Assembly: GCF_004209755.1 (NCBI RefSeq)
Contig: NZ_CP035913.1
Coordinates: forward strand, 7,130,001-7,194,000
DNA from: Pseudoduganella lutea
Lineage (GTDB): Bacteria; Pseudomonadota; Gammaproteobacteria; Burkholderiales; Burkholderiaceae_D
DNA length: 64,000 bases
Reading direction: 5' to 3'
Of the stretch, positions 8,188-15,924 are shown in pieces. How positions within the stretch are numbered: position 1 is the stretch's first letter; the number at the start of each line of letters is the position of its first letter. The translations under genes and the position numbers were made by a program. Under the pieces are notes generated by a model. The model did no database searches and was not told the DNA's origin. It saw only the letters and a list, made by a program, of their open reading frames with translations.

Positions 8188-10130
8188 GCACCCTCCCTGG
8201 CCGCCCAGCGCATGATCGTGCCCCGGCCCACCGTGCGCACCACGGTCTCGGTGAAGGTGTTGATGCTCGCATACTGTGCAAAGAAATGATTCAGCACGCC
8301 CCCCAGCAGGAAGGCACCAGCGCCCTCGAACGCCGCGTCGTCGAGCGTGACGGTGATCTCCAGGCCGCGGCCGAACGTGATAGGCCCCGGCGTGGGCATG
8401 CGCCGCGTCACGGGCCGGGCGTGTACAGAGCGCACGCCTTCCACCTGGCGCTGGGCGATCGGATCATCCTTGTGGCAATACAGGGCCAGCAGTTCCCGCA
8501 GGGCGACGGCACCTTCCGCGCGGCCCCCTTCGCGCCCGTTGCCTGCTTCGCCTGCCCGTGCGCCGGTTATTCGTGCGTCGCCCTCGCGCGGGTCGTCTTC
8601 GGCATCGACCAGCGACAGGTAGTTCAGCGACAGCTGGTTGATCAGCCGCCATGCCATGGCACCGTCGGCGAACGATGGCAGCGGCCGGCTCGGCCCGGCT
8701 ACCACGCGCACCGCCTGCACGGGAGCGCCGCCTTCGAGCATGAAATCGGTGCTGCCCACGCCCAGCGGCATCGACAGCGGCAGGTCGCGATTGGTGCACC
8801 ACACACTCACGCCCAGCTGGCGCAGGTCGTGCCGGTACGGGGCCTCGCCCGCGTCGACCAGGGAAATGAACGTCTCGCTGCCCACGTAGGACGAGCGCGG
8901 ACCGCGCTCGCGCTGCCGCTGGGACAGCAGCCGCGGTTCCCGCCGCACATGGTAATAGGCGCGCCTGGGCCCGCCCAGGTCGGCGGCGCCGTACAGCGGT
9001 TCGAAGCGTTGTTCGCCATCGGCGCCGCTGCCGTAACCGGTGACACCGGCGATACTGTGCACCTCGAAATCCATCGGCCGCGTGCGGTCGACGAGCACGT
9101 GGTGCTCGAACAGGTCGCCGGACAGGTCGATGCGGTCGGCCCGCCGCGGGAACAGGTTGACAACCGGCGTGCAGTTCAGTGCGAAGTGCGCCGTGTCGAG
9201 CATCTGCTCGAGCCGGGCGTCGCCCTGGTCGAGCAGGATCACGATATCGAGCTCGCTGTCGGCGCAGCAGGAAACGGCGTCGCGCAGCCCGGTGATGTCG
9301 AGGAACAGGAAGCGGGATGCGAAGGCAAAGTATTCCTGCAGCAACCGGTACCCTTCGAAGCTTCGCTGGGCACCGGGCAGGAGCGCCTCGGCCGCCGTGA
9401 ACCCGGCCGGCTGCAGGGCCTTGCGTGGCAGCAGGCGGTACCACGTGGCCGGCCGCCGCGCGGGCATCACCAGCACCCCGGCCGCGCTGGCAAGCAGGCG
9501 CTCGTAGATCTGCGCCGGCAGCGCGTCGCCGCCGCGCAGGTGCAGCGCCAGCCGGTCCAGCGCCAGCGTGTCGAACGGCGCATCGTGGGTGGTGCGCAGG
9601 CGCAGGCGCAGGCCGGCCTTGATCCCGGGCGGCAGCGCATGCTCCACGTTCGCGATGCCGCCGATGCTGCCGCCGTGCGTGAAGAACTTCGCCTCCACCA
9701 GTTCCATCGGCCACAGCGTGAGCGCATGGGCGGTGCGGTACTCGCAGGCCGTGAGGTCATCCTTGCCCAGCAGGCTGCGCATCGTTGTGCCGGCTGGAAT
9801 GCGGAAGCCCGGCGCCAGTGCCGGGCTGGCGAGATCAGGCTGGCATTGCACGACGGCCATCGAAGGCGTAGGCGCGAGGAAATCCGGGTAGACGAGTTCG
9901 GACAGGTGCTGCGTAAAACGGGGGAATTCCGCATCGATCTTCATCTGCACGCGCGCCGTCAGGAACGAGAACCCTTCCAGCAACCGTTCCACATACGGGT
10001 CGGCGCAGTCGAATCCCTCCAGCCCGAGCCGGCCGGCGATTTTCGGGTAGCGGGCCGCGAACTCGCCGCCCATCTCGCGCAGGTGCTGCAGTTCCTGGCT
10101 GTAATAGTGCAGGAAACGGGGCGAAGTCAT
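8172..10130 (-). CDS. tssF: TssF, T6SS baseplate subunit
   Basis: Large baseplate wedge protein (VasA/ImpG family), 652 residues. The N-terminus FLHYYSQELQHLREMGGEFAARYPKIAGRL, with DPYVERLLEGFSFLTARVQMKIDAEFP after it, is the family signature. FFAQYASINTFTETVV near the end matches the usual C-terminus. The ATG at 10130 is the first codon that gives this N-terminus. It overlaps tssG at its 3' end. The upstream tssE frame should end at an ATGA overlap here but reads through (see tssE). Confidence 0.95.
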   Translation of the reverse strand: MTSPRFLHYYSQELQHLREMGGEFAARYPKIAGRLGLEGFDCADPYVERLLEGFSFLTARVQMKIDAEFPRFTQHLSELVYPDFLAPTPSMAVVQCQPDLASPALAPGFRIPAGTTMRSLLGKDDLTACEYRTAHALTLWPMELVEAKFFTHGGSIGGIANVEHALPPGIKAGLRLRLRTTHDAPFDTLALDRLALHLRGGDALPAQIYERLLASAAGVLVMPARRPATWYRLLPRKALQPAGFTAAEALLPGAQRSFEGYRLLQEYFAFASRFLFLDITGLRDAVSCCADSELDIVILLDQGDARLEQMLDTAHFALNCTPVVNLFPRRADRIDLSGDLFEHHVLVDRTRPMDFEVHSIAGVTGYGSGADGEQRFEPLYGAADLGGPRRAYYHVRREPRLLSQRQRERGPRSSYVGSETFISLVDAGEAPYRHDLRQLGVSVWCTNRDLPLSMPLGVGSTDFMLEGGAPVQAVRVVAGPSRPLPSFADGAMAWRLINQLSLNYLSLVDAEDDPREGDARITGARAGEAGNGREGGRAEGAVALRELLALYCHKDDPIAQRQVEGVRSVHARPVTRRMPTPGPITFGRGLEITVTLDDAAFEGAGAFLLGGVLNHFFAQYASINTFTETVVRTVGRGTIMRWAAREGACAIL

Positions 10131-10629
10131 CGCACGGCCCGCCCTGGTCGGTCACGCTGACCTGGGAGACGTCGAGATCGAGCTCCGTGCGCAGGTACAG
10201 GCGTTCGGGATACGGCTGCGCCCACAGGTCGCCCTGGATCTCGAACACCAGCCTGGCGATGCTGTCGCAGGGGATTGCCCGCACGGCGACGGAAGCGCGG
10301 TTCAGGCGCGGCTCGAAATCCCAGATCGCCTGCCGGATCGCCCGCTCCAGGTCGGCCAGCTGCATGCCGGCCAGTGACGCACCCGAGAGATCGGGCATGC
10401 CGTAGTTCAGCACGGAATCCGACAGATGGGGCAGCGCCGGGGCGTTCGTCACGGACATGAGGTTCGTCGCATTGAGGAGCCAGCCGAGGTCGCGCAGCAC
10501 ACCATCACGCAGGACCCGGGCCGACAGCACCCGGCGTTCGCGCGATTCGACGGGCGATTCGGGCTCGTGGTCGGTCAGGCGGTCCAGCAGCGAAGGCTGC
10601 AGGCGTTCGCGGGGCGACAGTTCAGCCAT
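9835..10629 (-). CDS. tssE: TssE, T6SS gp25-like baseplate protein (reads past its expected stop)
   Basis: gp25/lysozyme-like baseplate hub protein. About 167 residues from the ATG at 10629 fit the family: LLDRLTD at the start, SVLNYGMPDLSG, LERAIRQAIWDFEPRL and LYLRTELDLDVSQVSV. After that the open frame continues about 97 codons into tssF in another frame, giving 264 residues as read; the extra part is Arg/Ala/Pro-rich like an antisense-frame artefact. One extra base in the C runs at 10138-10144 would end TssE at the ATGA overlapping the tssF start, giving 167 residues. The conserved gene is therefore about 10127-10629. Start overlaps the end of tagJ by 8 bases. Confidence 0.9.
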   Translation of the reverse strand: MAELSPRERLQPSLLDRLTDHEPESPVESRERRVLSARVLRDGVLRDLGWLLNATNLMSVTNAPALPHLSDSVLNYGMPDLSGASLAGMQLADLERAIRQAIWDFEPRLNRASVAVRAIPCDSIARLVFEIQGDLWAQPYPERLYLRTELDLDVSQVSVTDQGGPCDDFAPFPALLQPGTAAPARDGRRVRGPLPENRRPARAGGIRLRRPVCGTVAGRVLVPDGARADEDRCGIPPFYAAPVRTRLPGFPRAYAFDGRRAMPA

Positions 10630-11413
10630 TGCCGGCCTCCTCGCCGCCAAGGAACACGATGCTGCGCGTGTCGAGCAAGGGATGCTCGCCTGCGTCGGTG
10701 ACGAACATGCGCTGGCCGAGGCCGCGCGCGCCCAGCCACTCGGTACGGCGGGCGAGCTTCAGCGCATTGTCGCCCTCCTCCACCGTGCCCACATAGCGGG
10801 TCGGGATCAGGCCAACGGATCGCGCGCCGTTGCTGAAGACGAAATCGGCCGCCGTCCAGACGGTGTCGCGCAAGTCGGCCGGCGCTTCGATCTCGATGGC
10901 CGCCAGGCGCGTGAAAGGAATCCAGAAATAGCGGCCGTCGATAATGGCTTCGAGGATGGGGCCGAGGCGCTGGTCGGCGTCGGCCAGCCACGCGAAGGGT
11001 TTGCCGTCGATAGTTCCCGCCGAGCCGCTGGCCGCCTCGAAGGCCTGTTCACGCAGCGCCGCGGCCTGCCCGGGGGATGTGTGCTCGAGCCGCAGGGCCT
11101 CGACGAGCAAGCCGACCCAGTCTTGCGGTTCGCCAAAGATCAGCGGCCCGCGTTCACCCGCGAACACGGCCGCGCGAAACGCCTCGCAGCGGATCGCCTC
11201 GCGGTAGGTCTGCACCATCGGCAAGGTGGCGGCATCGAGCTCGCCGGCCACGTTCAGCTGGGTCAGCGCACGCTGCCAGTCTCCCTTGACCGCCAGCAGC
11301 TGGAACAGGAACGTGCGCAGCTGCACATTGGCCGTATCCTGCCGGATCGCTTGTTGCAGGGCCTCGAGCCCTCCCGCCAGGTCGCCTTCACGGACGAGCT
11401 CTTGCGCCAGCAT
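10622..11413 (-). CDS. tagJ: TagJ (ImpE/SciE family) T6SS accessory protein
   Basis: 263 residues, usual for TagJ, which binds the N-terminus of TssB and recruits ClpV in HSI-1-like systems. The N-terminal half is a TPR-like helical repeat (LVREGDLAGGLEALQQAIRQDTANVQLRTFLFQLLAVKGDWQRAL). The C-terminal half has the ImpE signature GRYFWIPFTRLAAIEIEAPADLRDTVW, with PTRYVGT close by. Lies between hcp and tssE; its stop overlaps the tssE start. A hairpin separates it from hcp. Confidence 0.93.
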   Translation of the reverse strand: MLAQELVREGDLAGGLEALQQAIRQDTANVQLRTFLFQLLAVKGDWQRALTQLNVAGELDAATLPMVQTYREAIRCEAFRAAVFAGERGPLIFGEPQDWVGLLVEALRLEHTSPGQAAALREQAFEAASGSAGTIDGKPFAWLADADQRLGPILEAIIDGRYFWIPFTRLAAIEIEAPADLRDTVWTAADFVFSNGARSVGLIPTRYVGTVEEGDNALKLARRTEWLGARGLGQRMFVTDAGEHPLLDTRSIVFLGGEEAGNG

Positions 11414-11450
11414 AGTGGTCTCCCGGTTGAATGCGTCGGTACGTCGATGG

Positions 11451-11472
11451 GGCCCGCCGTGCGCGGCGGGCC
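11451..11472 (-). terminator. GC-rich hairpin between hcp and tagJ
   Basis: Perfect 9-bp stem (GGCCCGCCG / CGGCGGGCC) with a 4-base loop, 13 bases past the hcp stop and 37 bases before tagJ. There is no U-run, so it is more likely an attenuator or an mRNA-stabilising hairpin than a full terminator. It could set hcp expression above that of tagJ and later genes, since Hcp is needed in large excess. Confidence 0.5.
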
Positions 11473-11485
11473 ATGGCGGTGCCGG

Positions 11486-11967
11486 TCAGTCGGGGCTGTT
11501 GCCTGCGATATTCCAGACGAACGGCATGTAGGCCGTCACGCCGCCCTTGTCGGTCTGCGGCTTGTAGCCGAAATTGACCTTGGCGAAATTGAGCGTGACG
11601 TTCTCGGTCAACCGGTCCTCGCCACCGCTGCCGCCGGTCGAGATCGACGTCACGATCACTTCTTCCATGGCGATCGAGATGTAGTCCTGCTGCCCCTCGC
11701 CGGACTTGCGCACCAACAGCTCGGCCTTGGTGACGTGCGTGCCTTTCGCCAGCGCCGTCATCAGTGCGTTGGTCGCGCTGTCGACATACTTCGTGAACGA
11801 CAGGTCCTGGAAGCTGGCCTTGCCCGCCCGCCGCCGCCGCCCATGTGGGTGGTGCCCGACTGGCTCATGCCCCAGCTCCACGCGAGTACGTCGATCTGGT
11901 CGGCGAGTTTCGTGTCGCTCGATTCGCCCTTGATGCCATCCATCTTGATGTACATGTCTACGGCCAT
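11486..11967 (-). pseudogene. hcp: Hcp, T6SS inner tube protein (frame broken by an apparent 1-base loss)
   Basis: Hexameric ring protein of the injected tube. The ATG at 11967 has CGGAGAATCAAA upstream and reads MAVDMYIKMDGIKGESSDTK...WSWGMSQSGTTHMGGGGG. The family continuation (GKASFQDLSFTKYVDSA, then STGGSGGEDRLTENVTLNF) is in the next frame. The switch falls in the G/C run 11822-11842, where a GGGGG(A/S)GK stretch is expected. One added base restores a 160-residue protein of normal length with no other defect. As given, translation leaves the family sequence after about 48 residues. A sequencing undercall is the simplest cause; true inactivation or -1 frameshifting are alternatives. Confidence 0.9.
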
Positions 11968-12037
11968 TTTGATTCTCCGGTTGTGCCGCGGCCGTGCGCC
12001 GTGGCGATGGTGGAAACAACGCTGTCAAACAGGTCCT

Positions 12038-13536
12038 TCAGGTTTTCGCAGAAGGAAGCTTCGATACCAGCCGCAATGAAACGGTCAAGCCCTCCAGCTG
12101 GTAATGAGGGCGCAAATAGAACTTCGACGCGTAGTAGCCTGGATTGCCTTCGACTTCCTCGAGCACCACTTCGGCCGCGGCCAGCGGCTTCTTGGCCTTG
12201 TATGCCTCGCTCGAGTTGGCGGGGTCGCCGTCCACGTACTGCATGATCCATTTCGTCAGCCAGCGCTGCATTTCGTCGCGCTCCTTGAACGAGCCGATCT
12301 TGTCGCGCACGATGCACTTGAGGTAATGCGCGAAGCGGCAGGTCGCGAACAGGTAGGGCAGCCGCGCGGCCAGGTTGGCATTCGCGGTGGCGTCGGGATC
12401 GTCGTATTCGGCCGGCTTGTGCAACGACTGCGCACCGATGAAGGCAGCGAAGTCGGTGTTCTTCTTGTGCACGAGCGGCATGAAGCCGTTGGCTGCCAGC
12501 TCGGCCTCGCGGCGATCGGAAATCGCGATCTCGGTGGGGCACTGCATGTCCACGCCGCCGTCGTCGGTGGGGAATGTATGCACCGGCAGGCCTTCCACCG
12601 CGCCGCCCGATTCGATGCCACGGATGCGCGAGCACCAGCCATACATCTTGAACGAACGGTTGATGTTCACCGCCATCGCATAGGCCGCGTTGGCCCATGT
12701 GTAGTTCTTGCTGCCGGGGGCGGTCGTGTCCTCCTCGAAGTCGAAGTCGGCCACGGGGTCGGTCTTCGCGCCATAGGGCTGGCGGGCAAGGAAGCGCGGC
12801 ATGGCCAGGCCCACGTAGCGCGAATCCTCGGATTCGCGGAACGAGCGCCATGCCGCATGCTCGGGCGTCTGGAAGATCTTCGTGAGATCGCGCGGGTTGG
12901 CCAGCTCGTTCCACGATTCCATCAGCATGACCGACGGGCGGCGGCGGAGATGAAGGGCGCGTGGGCCGCGGCCGCCACCTTCGCCATCGACGTCAGCAGT
13001 TCCACGTCCGGCGCGCTGTTGTCGAAGTAATAGTCGCCGACGATGCAGCCGAAGGGCTCGCCGCCGAACTGGCCGAACTCCTGCTCGTACATCTTCTTGA
13101 ACAGGGGGCTCTGGTCCCAGGCCGTGCCCTTGAATTTCTTCAGGGTCTTGCCAAGGTCGTTCTTCGAGATGTTCAGCACGCGAACCTTCAGCATCTCGTC
13201 GGTTTCGGTGTTGTTGACGAGGTAGTGCAGCCCCCGCCACGCGCCTTCAAGTGCCTGGAACTGCTCCGTGTGCAGGATCAGGTTCACCTGCTCGGTGAGC
13301 TTGCGGTCGAGCGCGGCGATCAGACTTTCGATCGTGCCCAGCACGTCGCCCGAGATCAGGTTCGTTCCCGCCAGCGCCTGTTCGGCCAGCGTGCGCACGG
13401 CCACCTCGACGGACTCCCGCGCCTTGTCCGACTGTGGCCGGAATTCCTTTTGCAGCAGGGAGCTGAAGTCGCTTGCCTCCAGCGTGCCCGCCTGCCCATC
13501 GCCTTCCAGTTTCGCTGCTGCCGATGCTTCTGCCAT
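12038..13536 (-). pseudogene. tssC: TssC (VipB), T6SS contractile sheath large subunit (frame broken by an apparent 1-base loss)
   Basis: Large subunit of the contractile sheath. From the ATG at 13536 (AGGGAGACAGCC upstream) about 200 residues match TssC: SLLQKEFRPQSDKARESV, LEGAWRGLHYLVNNTETDE, FGCIVGDYYFDNSAPDVELL, AHAPFISAA. The match then jumps to the next frame as PSVMLMESWNELANPRDLTKIF and runs to 12038 with the usual EGNPGYYASKFYLRPHYQLEGL end. The jump is at the C run corresponding to 12936-12938; one extra C (GCC CCG TCG) gives a 499-residue protein of normal length. Nothing else is damaged. Function is lost if the base is truly absent. Confidence 0.9.
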
Positions 13537-13552
13537 GGCTGTCTCCCTGTGA

Positions 13553-14053
13553 TTATTCGGTCGGCTTCGGCGCCGCGGTCAGCGACTGCATGAGGGCCGG
13601 TTCGGCCAGCAGTTTCGCGATCAGGTCCTCGGCACCCGTCTTGCCATCCATATAGGTCATCAGGTTGGCCAGTTGTCCGCGCGCTTCGAGCAGCTTGCGC
13701 AATGGTTCCACCTTGCGCGCGATGGCGGCGGGGCTGAAGTCGTCCATGCTTTCAAAGGTGAGATCGACCGCCACGTTGCCTTCGCCGGTCAGTGAATTGG
13801 GCACCTGCACGGCCACGCGCGGCTTCATCGCCTTCATCCGCTCATCGAAATTGTCGACATCGATTTCGAGGAATTTTCGGTCCGACACGGGCGCCAGCGG
13901 GTCGGATGGCTGACCGGACAGGTCGGCCAGCACGCCCATGACGAACGGCAGCTGGACTTTCTTTTCCGCGCCGTAGACCTCGACGTCGTACTCGATCTGC
14001 ACCCGCGGCGCGCGGTTGCGTGCGATGAACTTCTGACTGCTTTCCTTGGCCAC
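13553..14053 (-). CDS. tssB: TssB (VipA), T6SS contractile sheath small subunit
   Basis: 166 residues, normal size. Pairs with TssC to build the sheath. Start is a GTG at 14053 with a strong AGGAGGAAATC upstream. Family signature: MAKESSQKFIARNRAPRVQIEYDVE, KKVQLPFVMGVLADLSG, RKFLEIDVDNFDERMKAMKPRV and LTFESMDDFSP. Sixteen bases separate it from tssC, so the two are co-expressed. Confidence 0.96.
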   Translation of the reverse strand: MAKESSQKFIARNRAPRVQIEYDVEVYGAEKKVQLPFVMGVLADLSGQPSDPLAPVSDRKFLEIDVDNFDERMKAMKPRVAVQVPNSLTGEGNVAVDLTFESMDDFSPAAIARKVEPLRKLLEARGQLANLMTYMDGKTGAEDLIAKLLAEPALMQSLTAAPKPTE

Positions 14054-14122
14054 GATTTCCTCCTGATGATTGAATGCCGCGTTTTTTTGCGCAGTGGTAC
14101 GCCTGCAGAACGACTTCCGGTG

Positions 14123-15175
14123 CTACTCCTGCAGCGGCCCGCGGATGACGAGCAGCTGCTTGACGCCGTCCGGCGCCAGGTCTTCCATCACTTCGATGAA
14201 TGTCTTCGGCACGAGCCGCTTGGCCCGCTCCAGCAGCAGCGGGACGGGGCTGGAGGGCTCCTGCCGCTGGTAATAGTCGAGCAACTTGTCCAGTGTCTTG
14301 ATGACGTCGTCCCGGTCCCGGACCTCGCCCGAGATGCCCGCGACGGCGGTGGGAGCGGTCGCTATTGCGCCGGTGCCGCCGGTGTCGCCGGCGGCATCGC
14401 CTCCCTCGGGCCCCGCCGCTTCGGGCTGCACGTACGGCTGCAGCGTGGCGCCGATGCGCGCCAGCGGGCGCAGCAGCGGTGCAAGATTGAGGGCCTGCGC
14501 ATTGCCGACACGGCGCACGAGCGTGGCTTCGATACGCATCACGCTGGCATGGGCCTGTGTCGCCGCCGCGAGTACCTGGCGCAGGGTTTCCTGCATGGGT
14601 TCCTGTGACATGGCCTGGAGTGCCTTGTCGATCGATGCCGGGGCCATGGCCGTTTGCCCGGCGGGCACGGCGGCTTCGCCGCTCGCGTAGTCGAGCTGGC
14701 GCAGCGACAGCGGCCCCAGGCCAGGCAAGGCCACGAACGAGGCTTCGTTCAGCTCGCGCAGCACGGTGGCCGTGTCGGCCAGGGGCGCGAGGCTGTTGAT
14801 GCGCAAGGTGGGATCGTTGCCGTCGTCGGCGTCGAGCTGCGGGTGCAGATCGTCCCAATGTGCTTCGAGCATGCCGTCGATCGCCTGCAGGCCGCTCGCC
14901 AGGCCGGGCACGCCATCCAGCGCCAGCAGCGCCCGGGCCAGCGGCACGGCAATGCGCAGGTCGCGGGTGCGGCCCAGCAGTTCCACGGCCTGCCTGCGCA
15001 CCAGCTTCCAGTCCGGTGGCACGGCCGGGGTCACGGTAACGCCGTACTGCACTTCGGGCTTGCCGACGAGGTTGCGCTCCAACTCCTGGAAGGCAGGGTC
15101 GTACTCCAGATTGGGACCGCATGGCGCATCGTCGCTGACCGCCTGCCCCAATATCCCGATATCGATCATTTCCAT
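14123..15175 (-). CDS. tssA: TssA (ImpA N-terminal family), T6SS tail-assembly cap
   Basis: Cap that primes and coordinates tube/sheath polymerisation. About 350 residues from the ATG at 15175; a second ATG two codons later (MIDIGILG) is equally possible, and neither has a strong ribosome site. N-terminal ImpA domain with APCGPNLEYDPAFQELER and a RDLRIAVPLARALL helix. The C-terminal region has a Gly/Ala linker and then IKTLDKLLDYYQRQEPSSPVPLLLERAKRL, the usual VasJ/ImpA end. First gene of the minus-strand T6SS run. Confidence 0.92.
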   Translation of the reverse strand: MEMIDIGILGQAVSDDAPCGPNLEYDPAFQELERNLVGKPEVQYGVTVTPAVPPDWKLVRRQAVELLGRTRDLRIAVPLARALLALDGVPGLASGLQAIDGMLEAHWDDLHPQLDADDGNDPTLRINSLAPLADTATVLRELNEASFVALPGLGPLSLRQLDYASGEAAVPAGQTAMAPASIDKALQAMSQEPMQETLRQVLAAATQAHASVMRIEATLVRRVGNAQALNLAPLLRPLARIGATLQPYVQPEAAGPEGGDAAGDTGGTGAIATAPTAVAGISGEVRDRDDVIKTLDKLLDYYQRQEPSSPVPLLLERAKRLVPKTFIEVMEDLAPDGVKQLLVIRGPLQE

Positions 15176-15924
15176 GGCGCCATTGCCCGATGAATAAAAA
15201 ACGCGAGTCGCCCCCCCGCGCATCCAAGGATGTGCCGGCTCGCTTTTAATGAATGATGTGCTGGTCGAATTGCTGCCGTGTACAGGTCAGACGGCAGCCC
15301 CAATATGGGCGTGTCTCTTCAATGCGAGTCCTGGATTCTTCGCCCCGTTAGCAAGGAGTGCTTTATCAAAGAATATTTTGCCGGAAATCCAGGCCTCATC
15401 CTCCGCCGATCGGCGGCATTATTCAGGTTCTTCCGCTAGCGCCCGGATCGGTAATCCGGGCGTGGTTCGGGGCGCCACCGATGCCTTTATTGGACGCCTG
15501 GATTGCAAACCCGGCGCTTCGGTTCGTTATTGGCATCTGCCCCGTCATTTCCGGTTAACTATACTGCCGCCGCAAGCAAAAAATGAAAATTATTTTTATG
15601 ATGTTTTAATTTTGATACGCACGGCAACCACATCCGCTGGCACGACAGTCAGCCTTATTCAATTCATGACTGAATTGATTTCCTGTACAGCAGGATTCTC
15701 CGCCGATAATTAAACTATCCGGAAGGTAATAGCCATTGTCATCCCACCGTCCGATGCCGCTGATTACCAATGTAGCAAATCCCCCGGCGTGTTATTACCC
15801 CACTTATTAATGGGTGCCATGGGCGGGAAGCCATGTTAATCTTGCCCACAGCTTTGCCAGCCGCGCGGGCAACCCCGGCACGGCATTCGAGGCAGCAGTC
15901 GAACCTACCGGGAGCGCTCAGCGC
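15176..15924. other. Intergenic region between divergent tssA and the kinase gene
   Basis: About 750 bases, clearly more A/T-rich than the flanks (for example 15580-15620). It must hold the promoters for the T6SS run on the minus strand and for the kinase on the plus strand. An open frame of about 150 codons at 15249-15713 has no recognisable family features or ribosome site, and I do not call it. A TATACT hexamer at 15559 could be a -10 element but has no good -35 partner at the right distance. Confidence 0.5.

Noticed and set aside
15600-15660. Sigma-54 promoter for the T6SS (TGGCACG at 15639)
   Set aside because: The matching TTGC element is missing at the right distance and the site points away from tssA.
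15249-15713. Plus-strand open frame of about 154 codons between tssA and the kinase gene
   Set aside because: No ribosome site, no family features, and composition shifts within it; it spans a promoter region.
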